A stretch of 64,000 nucleotides of DNA from a virus, in IMG/VR virus record IMGVR_UViG_3300027906_000002, positions 62,001-126,000 of that record; one strand, 5' to 3'. The notes beneath the pieces are model-generated. The model was not told where the DNA came from, did not search any database, and saw only the letters and a list, made by a program, of their open reading frames with translations. A program made the position numbers and the translations under genes. Of this stretch, positions 26,301-38,300 are shown piece by piece (within the stretch, counting starts at the first letter, position 1; each line of letters opens with the position of its first letter).

Positions 26301-29300
26301 GTATGGTAATAATACTGGAGAATTTACTGCTGGTGAAGATGGTAGAGTTAGAAAGATATCAATGTATGATAAAGAGGGTGAAGGATTCTTCAATGCAGGT
26401 CAAATAATTAGAACTCGTGATACTAAAGCTGAAGTTATTGGATATAACCAAGCACGTGGAATTGTATACTTAGGTAAGATTGGTAGAAGTCTACCTGATG
26501 GTCAAGATTATTTTGAGTTTGATTTTGCTAATGATGCTGCAATTTCTAATACACAGAAGAAATTTGGAAGTACTTCATTACAATTAGATGGTACTGGAGA
26601 TTATATTGGTGTTGCATCAACAAGTGAAATTGCTTTTGGTACAGGTGAGTATACTATTGAGTTCTGGTGCAGACCAGATACTGCTGCACTAGCAGGTTTA
26701 GCTGAAATTTATGATACTAGAACAGCTGATCCTGAAATTTCTGGAAGGATCTACTTAAATGGTGCTCAGATTCGTTATAATGTTAATGGTTCTGATATTG
26801 TAACTTCTGGTGCTACTGTTATTCCAACCAACAATACTTGGTATCATATCGCTGTAAGTAGATCTGGATCAACGGTTAAGTTATTCCTTGATGGAGTTGA
26901 AGTAGGATCTGCTACAGATAATAGTACATATGTTGCTAGACCAATTAGAATCGGAGCTACTTATTCAGCAACTAATGCATTTGCTGGATATATTGATGAG
27001 TTTAGAATTTCTAGTGTAGCAAGATATACTGGAGCATTTAATCCTCCTGCAGGTATCCATCAAGGTGATGTTGATACTAAGGTATTATTACATTTTGATA
27101 GTACTAATGGAGATAAATTTGTTGATGATTGGTCTGGTGGAGAATCATTTAGTAATGCAGAATACTTTAATAATGATCCTATTGTGGCTTCTAGACGTTA
27201 TATTGGGGATCATAATTATGTTGGTGGTACTGTATCTGGTGCTGTTATTATCCAGCAAGGTATAATATCAAAGGATGTAACTGATGCTACCTATAATGGT
27301 TCGACTGGAGACTTGGTATTAACCATAGGATCTCATAGTTATACAACATCAAATACAATTAAGATTGCTCATAATTCATTAACATTCACTTGTGATATGG
27401 ATAACAATGCTACTCAGCATACTTATCCACGTATAACTGACCCTGTATATGATACTGCAATTGCAATTACTGCAGTAACTGCTACTACAATTACAGTTAA
27501 TGTTGGTGTAGCAATTCAACAAGGATTTGCTAAGAATAGCCACAGATACAATAATGCTGGTCAATTAATTCTTAAGAACTTAGAATTTATTGCGAAAGAA
27601 GTTGTATACATGATTAATCATAGATTCCCTAACTTTACTGTTATTGGAGGAGATGCTAATTGTGAAGATGATGTTAAAGATATCTGTAGATCAATTGTAG
27701 CAGATATGCGTAATGGTGGTAATGATAAGACTTGGCTTGCTACTTCATACTATATCGATAGAGCTGACACAGCAAATGTAAAACTACTTAATATTGAGAC
27801 AGAGGTTAGAGAAACTATCTGGGCTTATAATAAACTTGATCAAATGTTAGAGTTTATTGTTACTAACAGTGAGTGGAAACCAGTTGGTGATCATGGATTA
27901 AAACAATACACTGACACATCTATTACTGATTCTTCCACAACTTCATTCACTTATAAGACACCTACTGGTGCAACTTATGATGCAGACACTGGAGATCTAA
28001 CACTTACTGACGTTGGTCATGGATTAGTTGGTAGAAGAGCAGTAACAGTAGAGGCTGGTACATCATATAATGCTGAAACTGGAATTCTTTCAGTAACATC
28101 TGCAAGTCATCTATTCCAAAATGGTGACAAGGTAATGCTTGAGAAAGAGTCATTGACCTTTACTTGTGATATGGATGGTCATAAGACTGAGCATAAGTAT
28201 CCAAGAGCATCAGATCCAGCACTTGCTGGTTGGTTAACTGTTAGCAATTCACAAACAAATACTTTTGATCTTGATGTTGGTAAGTCACCTCTATTAGTCT
28301 TCAATCCTACTGGTGGATCTTATGATGCATCGACTGGTCATATGAAGTTGCAAATAGGTGATAATATATTAACTCCAGGAACTAATATTAAGGTTGCACC
28401 CAATTCAATTTACTTTAAATGTACAAGTGATGGATTGCAGGCTGTTAAGAAATATCCTAGAACTACAGACCCAATTGCAGGTAAGCCAACCCCAATTGCA
28501 TATGATGGTGAGCAATTAAGTGCATCATTTGCTAACTATACACCTACAACAGGTGTAATGAGGATTACTGCTGGTAAGACATTCACTCCTCTTGATGCAA
28601 CATATAATGCTGTTAATGGAATGATGAATTTAACCATCCCTGATCATGGAATGGTTGCTGGTGATACTGTGAGATTGGAAGATGGTGCTATAACATTCAC
28701 ATGTGGTATGGATGATCATTATAGTACTCATGCATATCCTAGAACTACTGATCCTAAGAGAGGACTTCAGTTATCTATTACTAATGTTCAGACTCATTCA
28801 TTCTCAGTTAATGTTGGTATCTCACCTAAAGTTCAGTTAACACCTAATAATGGTTCTTATGATCCATCTACAGGTTTAATGACTTTAGAATTTAATACTG
28901 CTCATGGATTAACTGCTGGTACAAGTATTAAGATTGCAAAAGAATCATTAACATTTAGTTGTGGATTTGGTGGTGCTTCTGGCGATGCTGCTAAGAAGTC
29001 TTATCCAAGATCTACTGACCCATTCTATGATACTGCAGTCAAGATTGAATCAGCAACTACTAATGCTATTACTGTTAAAATTCTAGAGAACGTTCCTTCA
29101 ACTAACACTGATACTCATACTTGGGTTGGTGCTACAACTGGATGTATACACACTGGTGGTGATTATGAGCATATCTTCCATAGTGCTCTTACTAATGGTG
29201 TTGTTTGGAATAAGCATGGTCTTGTTAATGGAGATAGAATTAAGATTGCTACCAATTCATTAACATTTACATGTCAGTTAGATAATCAAATAACTGAACA

Positions 29301-32300
29301 TTCATATCCTAGAGCAACTGATCCTTATAATGGAAGATGGTTGGCAGTATCTAATGTAGGTGCTAATACATTTGATGTTAATGTTGGAATTTCTCCTGAT
29401 ACTTCATCACATATATTCAAATCAGCTTATTTAAATGGAATTACTAAGAGAGATGGAAGTATAACTCTTGATGTTGGTAAGTCACCTAGAGTTGGATATG
29501 ATGTTGCTGGTGCGACATATGATCCTCTTACTGGTGATATGGTTCTTAATGTTGGAATTCATAATCTTCTAGAGAATCAAACGATACAAATTGCTGATAA
29601 TGGATTATCATTTACATGTGCTATGGATGGTAATGCAACCACACATAGTTATCCTAGATTAACTGATCCATCTCGTAAGCATGCACTTAATATTACTGAT
29701 GTTGGTGAGACAAGTAAGACTGTAAGTGGAGCAAGTTATACACCAGCTTCAGGACAAATGAGTCTTACTGTTACTGGACATAATCTTACTCCTGCTACAA
29801 CACATACACCAACTAATGCAGTTTATAACCCTGCTACTGGTGAATTAGAGTTAACGATTGTTGGTCATAGTTTTGATAATGGTGATAGGATTCTACTTGA
29901 TGATGACTGCTTAACATTTACATGTGCTAAGGATAATCATCAATCACAACACACATATCCTAGAGCGAGTGATCCATCTAGTATGAAGTGGTTGTCTGTA
30001 CAGAATGTACATGTAGATAGATTCACAGTTAATATTAGTAAGTCAACGGATATATCTGAGCATAGATTTATTTCTGCTACTTCAACTTGTTTGAAGAGAG
30101 CAAAAGATTCAGTTAAGTTTGATGATGATTCAATTACATTTAGATGTGATTTGGACTCTCAAGCAACTGATCACACATACCCAAGAGTAAGTGACCCTGT
30201 TCATCAACAATGGATTCCTATTACATCTTCACCAGATGCTAATACTATTGTTCTTAATGTTGGTAAGTCTTCTGATACATCAACACATGTATATCAAACT
30301 GCAACTTCTGGCGGTCTAAAAGCACAAACTGGATATATTACAGTTAATGTTGGTAAGTCACCTACTGTTTCACATAACCCATCATCAGTAACATATACAC
30401 CTGGTAATGGTTCTATGGCAATGAGTATTGGAAATCATTACCTTCGTGGTGGATCTCAGCATACAGCAACTACTGCATCCTATGAGGCATCAACAGGTAT
30501 TATGACCCTTAGTGTTGCTAATCATGGATTCTCTGTTGGTGATTATATTAAGATTGCAGAGAACAGCATTACATTTACATGTACTATGAATGGTAATGCA
30601 ACTAATAAGCAATATCCAAGATCTACAGACCCATCATTCAATAAGTGGTTGGCAATTGTAGGAATAACAACAGATACATTCCAAGTTAATGTTGGTGCTT
30701 CACCTCTTGTAAAACATAATGTAACTACTGCAACATATGATCCTGCTACTGGTCTTATTGAAGCAACTATTGGATCTCACACTCTCGAAGTTGGTGAGCC
30801 AGTAATGCTTAAGGATTATGGATTCTCATTTACTTGTGGTCTTGATGGAGATACAATTTCTAAGTTATATCCTAGAGAAACAGGATTTATACAGAATGCT
30901 GGTGTTGCTGACCCTGCATGGAGAACTCCTGTAGTAATTACTGCTAAGAGTGCTACAACAATTACATTTAATGTTGGTACTTCATCTGATGTAACTGCTC
31001 ATAACTGGACTGGTGGTACATCTTCAGAAGCAATAGTTTCTGGTGGTGATTATGACCATACATTCGTAACTGCTTCTACTAATGGAGTATACAGAACTAA
31101 TGAAACCGTGATGATTGGTGAAGAGTCTATGACCTTCACATGCGACTTTAATGGTGATGGTAATACTACTGAGAAGAAATACCCTAGAGCATCAGGTTCT
31201 AACGCTCCTGGTGGTGCTGATTATGCATATAACAAACCTGTTCCTATTACATCTGTAGGAACTAATACACATACACCAACTTTAGCAACTTATGTTCCTG
31301 CTACTGGTGTTATGAACATCCAGTTGGTAAATCATGGATTCGCATTATCAACTAATCATACAGTAACTGATGCAACATTTACAGCAACAACTGGTGTAAT
31401 GAAACTCACTGTTGCTGGTCATGGATTCCAAGAGGGAGATAGAATTAAACTTGGTGATGGATCTTTAAGATTTACATGTGCTAAGGATGGTAATGCAAGC
31501 AATCATGACTATCCTAGAGCATCTGATTTTGCAAGTAATAGATGGTTACCAATATTCAATGTAAGTACTAATTTCTTTGAAGTTAATATTGGTAATATGT
31601 TTGGACCAGCAGCGATTTCACATACGACTGCACATGCATTTGTATCTGCTGTTGCTAATGGATTAACCAAGGCAAATTCTTGCATCAAACTTGCAGAAAA
31701 TGCATTAACATTCACATGCGGTAAGGATAGTGGTGCTAGTGAGCATTCATATCCAAGAAGAACTGACCCATCATTCGATGAGTGGTTACCACTAAGTAAT
31801 GTTCTAGTAGATTCATTTGATGTTTATATTGGTAAAGCTAGTGATACATCAACTCATACATTTGTATCTGCTGTTGCTGGTAGTCTTCATAGTCAAACTG
31901 GTGTTATTAATTTGAATGTTGGTATATCAACTGACACAACTACTCATAATTATGTTGCTGCAACTAAGTTAACACCCACTAATGCTGCTTACAACCCAAC
32001 TACAGGTGTCATGACTATCACTGTCAATGATCACAATATGGCAAATGGTGAGCAAGTTATGATTGATGATGGTGCTATTAAGTTAAGTTGTGCATTTGGT
32101 GGTGCATCTGGTGGTGCTGCAGAGAAGGATTATCCTAGAGCATCTGACCCTGCTAGTGGTAGATGGTTAACTGTTTCTAATGTTTCTACCAATTCATTTG
32201 ATGTACAAGTATTAGATGTAGTACCTTCTACAAACACTGATGCACATTCATTCGTATCTGCTGTTTCTAATAGTATTACTAGAGGTATCTTAAGAACTGG

Positions 32301-35300
32301 TGGTAATCACAGTCATACATTTGCTAAGGCAAGAAAGAATGCTGTAATCGCTGGTGGTATCTATAGACATGAGTTTGTTTCTCCTAGTGCATATACAGTA
32401 ACTGATGGTGCTTACAACCCAACTACAGGTGTGATGACCCTTACAATTCCTAATCATGGATTTGAATCTGGTGATTATATTATGATGGATGATGATTCCA
32501 TAGTCTTTAATTGTAGTTTTGGTGGTAGTGCAACAGATAAGTCATATCCAAGATCATCTGACCCAATTAGCGGTAAGTATGTACCTATAGGTAATGTAAC
32601 TACTGATACATTTACTATTCAGGTATTAGATTCTACACCTTCCACTAATACTGATGCCCATACATTTGTATCTGCATCTACTGGTGGTGTTCATAGAGCA
32701 GTACTTCATACAGGTGGTGTTTATAATCATACATTCAAATCTGCTACTATTAATGGAATATACAATCAGGGTCAGGCAATAGAAATTCTACCTGATGCAC
32801 TTAAGTTTACTTGTGATATGGATGGTGCAGAAACTAATCACCCATACCCTCGTAAGACAGATCCAGCATACAAGTCTTCATTACCTATTACTCATTACAC
32901 TGCTGATACATTTACTGTAAATGTAGGTAGTACTACTTTTGGTGATAATAGAAATTATACTTCATATACACCTTCCTTTGCTACATACGATCCTTCTACT
33001 GGTATATTAATATTAACTATTGAGGGACATCCATTAACTTCAGATGATTATATCACCTTAGATGATAATGCATTGAAATTTACATGTTTAATGGATAATA
33101 ATCAGACTACTAAGTCTTATCCACGTCCAGGACATGATGTTCGTGCAGCAAGAAGGAAACTTAAGGTTCTTGGAACCACGGTCAATACAATAAGTCTTAA
33201 TGTAGGTGCTGCACAAGCAAACCAAACATTTACACCTTCTGATGCATCTTATGATGCTGAGACTGGTGAGATGACCTTAACAATTGGTCAGCATGGTATG
33301 AGAGTTGGAGCAAACGTTACTATTGCAAATGGTAGTTTAAGATTCACATGTGGAATGGATGGCAACACTGCTAATAAGGATTATCCTCGTGCAACAGATC
33401 CATATGGAGATCTTAAGTCTATTCCAATTACTCATGTAGGTCATACACACGGAACAGTAACAAATGCTGTGTATACTCCTGCATCTGGTTTGATGGTTCT
33501 AACCGTACCTGCACATGGATACTCTAATGGAGATTATATTCAGATTGCTGATGAATCATTAACACTAAGATGTTTGCTTGATGGTAATAGTACTGATCAC
33601 TCATATCCAAGATCTACTGATTATCCTTCAGGAAGATGGTTACCAATCTCAAATAAGACAAATGATACATTCGAGGTTAATGTTGGAGTTTCACCTGATA
33701 CTACAACACATGTATTCCAGAAAGCTGCTACTAAGGGTATTAGAAGACAGAGTGGTGTAATAACAGTTAATGTTGGTAAATCACCTGTTAAGGGATATGA
33801 TGTAACTGATGCATCCTTTGTTCCTGGAACTGGAGCTCTAACTGTTACCATAGGTAACCATAGTTTAACTACAGGTACAGCAGTTAGAATTGCTAATAAT
33901 TCACTTGTATTCCGTTGCGATCAAGATGGTCAAGGTTCTGATCACTCATATCCTCGTGCAAATGGTCAGGGTGGTGCATCTGGTAATGACCCTGCATGGA
34001 ATACAGCAGTCAATATTACTGCTGTAACTCCAACATCAATTACTCTTGATGTAGGAACCTCAAGTAATACAACAACTCATGTATTCCAGAATGCGAATAA
34101 TACATATTCACCTACTAATGCTTCTTACAATCCAAGTACAGGTGTTATGACATTAACCCTTGCTAACCACGGATTTGTTAATGGTGAGCATGTTAAGATT
34201 TCTGATGGTGGATTGAAGTTTACTTGTGCTCATGACGATTATGCAACAACTCATGCATATCCACGTTCTACTGACCCTGTAAGTAATAAGTGGATCCCAA
34301 TTTCTAATGTACAGACTAATACATTTGATATACAGGTATTGGATGTAGTTCCTTCTACTAATATAACCGCACATACTTTCCATTCTGTAGTTGCTAATTG
34401 TCTTACTAGATCAGTTATTACTACTGGTGGTGATTATACACATACATTTGTAGGTAACCAAGGTTCTAATACTGTTTCATATACTCCACAAGCATCACAT
34501 ACATTCGTATCTTGTGATGCTGGAGCAGTTAAGCACCAATTAACAATACACGATTTTGCACAAACAACTGCAAATGGAATTAAGGTTCTTAATTATAATA
34601 CATCCGATTGTACTGATGTACAAACAACTATAGAGAACTTAATTAGTATTGTTACAGATACTTTAGATGCTGCACTACAAAATCCACCTCTTGATTATCT
34701 TGGTAGTCTTGTTAGATATTCACCTCCACATGAATTCCTTGGTGGTAGAATATACTCTTACTATGAAGAAGAGTTCCCAATTAATTGGCATGATGGTACA
34801 GAAGATATCATGTTTACTAATCAGATTGGTCCTGCAGGTAAGTACAGATTTGTAGATGCTGCCAATTTAGTTCAGTTAAATGCTGGTCCTATTGTAGATA
34901 AAGCATCAAACGATATGCTTACTTTATATCCAGATCTTGCTTTGGATATGCCTAGAAACTTTGATGGAAGTGGTGCTGGTACATTACAATGTAAGACTGA
35001 CTTAGCGTTAATTCTTCAAGAATTCATTAAGGATCTTAGGGATGGTGGTAATTTCAATACTGTGAATGTTGCTAAGAGATATCTTGGTAGTAATGATATT
35101 CTATTACACATTCGCTTACAGGCATTCCAATCTGCATATGCTCATGAGCGTCTTGCATATTACATGAAGCAAGCAGTTAATGGTGATTTAACAACAGGTA
35201 ATACTGATAAGATCGTTGTTGGTGCTTGGGGTATTACTCAATCTAATTCAGCATCATTCACTCCAACTGGAGCAACTTATGAGCCAACAACAGGTGACTT

Positions 35301-38300
35301 AGTGTTAACTATTGGTTCTCATACCTTAGTTAAAGGTAGAATGATAAGAATCGCAACTGATGGATTAACATTCACTTGTGCTCTTGCTGGTGGTAACCAC
35401 ACATATCCTAGAATTACAGACCCTGTATATCTACAGAATATTGAGATTACTGATGTAACAGCTACCACAATTACTGTTAATGTTGGAATTTCTTCTAACA
35501 CTTCATTACATACATTCGTATCTTCTGTTACTGATTCAGTAACTGCTCCTGGAGATTGTACAAACGTTACTACTGCTATTGATAACTTAGTAACTATTGC
35601 AAACGATATCATTGCTCCTACAAATGCTGATTTTGCAATTGCTGCTGATAGACTTTACTTTAATAGAGATGGTATTGCGGATGAGATTACTGCTCTAACA
35701 CGAGTAGAGTTTACTTACATGTTAGATACCTCTCAACAGTTTGCATTCTCTTATCCAGAACCAGGTGGAGAAACTACATGTGCTAGAGACTTGAAACTCA
35801 TTATATTGGGTATTATTTCTGACTTGCAGACTGGTGGTAATAATAGTACTGTTGCTGCAATGGAATACTACTTATCTTCTGCGATGCAAGTCATTAACGT
35901 TGAAGATGAACTTCTAGCAACAGTTTATGCTATAGAGCAATTAGGATGGTTATGTGAGCATGCTGCTAAAGGTGAGTTAAGAGTTAAAGGTGGATCATCA
36001 GTTCCTCCTCTTTATGCTTACCTACATTCAGCTGATACTCCATATAGTGATAGTGAAACACCTACTGATATGTCAGTAGTTGGAACTAGAATTAAAGAAT
36101 TGGTTAATACCGCAATTAATATTCTCGTTCCAGGTAAGAGACCTATGAGAGGTGCTGCTAAGAACTTAATTTTCAATAGAGGATACTATAAAGAAGAAAT
36201 TACAACTCTAGTTAATGCACAGTTTGGTACTAATACTTGGTTATACAATGATTGGGTTGATAGTATTATTACTAACATGAGTCACGATTTGTTAACTACA
36301 GATATTAGTGATTCTATTATTGCTCATGATATATCAATTGAAAGTGTTATTGGAAGATTTGAAGTTGGTGAATTAATCACTTCAGATAAAGGAACTGCTA
36401 AAGTTTTAGAATATAATTCAGAAACTAACTTATTAATTGTTGGTGAATTTGTGGGAACTCCTTGGGGATCTAATACTTCATTAACTGGAACAAAATCTAG
36501 TGCATTAGCAACTGTTTCTGTCAATGGTGTTGGTAGTAGTTACACTTGGTTTAATTCACCAGGTAATGTAAGGACAATAAATTTTGCTAAAAATATTACA
36601 TCAAATATTTCTGGTCAAGTTTCTGGTATTAACTTATTCACAAATCCAGAATTGTTTGTACCTAATTGGACAGGTACTGGAGTTGGATTTAGTGATAACT
36701 TTACAGTTGCACCAGACAATACCAGTACTGCAACTAAATTAATTTCTAGTAATACTGGTGGTGAGCATACTGTTGATAGATTATATAACTTAACTGCATT
36801 TGATACATGGGATGATGGTGGTATTACGTTTGACGATACTACAAATAGTTTTGATGAAGGTGGTTCTGGTACTGGTGATGATCAGCAATATACATTCTCA
36901 TGCTTCTTTAAGAAGGCAGAATATGAGCAAGTAAGATTCCATATCATACTTGATGATGGAACTGCTGGAGAACAAAGTATATTCTTTGATCTTAATATGA
37001 ATACTGGTAACACAGGTACTTTGTTTATACCTCAAGGTGGTATATCAGGTGATGCTTATGGTGCTGTTCCTTATGGTGGCGGTTGGTATAGAGCATATGT
37101 TACAACAACATTCTCATTTGGATTTACTGAACTTAAGGCTAGAATTAACGTAGCAAATGAAAATAATCAGATATCATATACTGGTGATGGGAGTAAGGGT
37201 GTTTATGCTTGGGGTTCAAAACTTTCTAAGGGTACGTTAGATCCATATACTTCTGCTTCTGATGGAATATTCTATGCTGATGGTGAGTTTAATATTAAGA
37301 GATACGCATTAGATAGATTGGAAGAATATATCATTGCTGCAATGACTGATGGTCTTACAAGTCCATCTCCTGAAGCAGGATATTTAAAATTCTTCTCTGC
37401 TGATGCTGCTGGATATTATGATATTAGATCTGTAAGTAGAGTTGTACGTGATAATCTTAAATTACTCAGTGAGCAATTAGCAGTTGATACTTATTATACT
37501 ACTGTTACAGTTAACAATGGAATTACAATTCCTACTTACACATATGGTACTAGAGAATTGCCAGTTGGATTAGGTGGTGGATTAAAACCTTCGGATTACT
37601 TATATGGTACTGCTAGTGATAGTTACGCTGAATTAGAAACTATTGTTCCTAACAAAGGTGAGATTGTTAAGATCTATCAGAGATTCCGTTTTGATGGTGA
37701 TGTGGTTGATGGTCCTTGGGTCATGAACGAGACAGTTGCTAAGAATGGTGACGCAACCGTTACTGGTGTTATATACGCAATTCATGAGGATGAGAACTTT
37801 AGTTACATGGATATTGAAGTTACTGGTAATCCTTGGGCTATCACTGATTATGTTGTTGGTTCTACAAATAACACAACAGCACAGATTAGTTTGATAGAGG
37901 ATCGTATACAAATTATCGATCTTGATGGTGAGTTTGATGCAACAGTACCATTTAAAGGATATACCAGTGGCGGTACTGCTACTCCTACTAGCTTCCTTAG
38001 AAATGAGGCTGCTATACTTAATAATACTGGTGGTACTTTAACGGTTGATACTGAGACTCTTGTTGGTTCATTTGAAAAAACTTCTGTTGTTTATCCAGAA
38101 ACTTCCAGACAATTTGTTACTGTAAGTAAATATAATGGTTTAGATGTTGGTGTTGGTGACAGAATCGCATCAAATGGATATGTCAGAATTGGTATTTCTA
38201 TTATTAGTGATCTAAATCAATTTAGTGTTGGTAACAGACTTTATAAAGTTGTTGGTGGTGTTGCTGATCAAAATAATTATGCAATTATTACTGAGGTTGA

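Noticed and set aside
27273-35540. Repeat array considered as a CRISPR-like array
   Set aside because: The repeats are protein-coding, about 300 bases long, diverged at DNA level and within one open frame.
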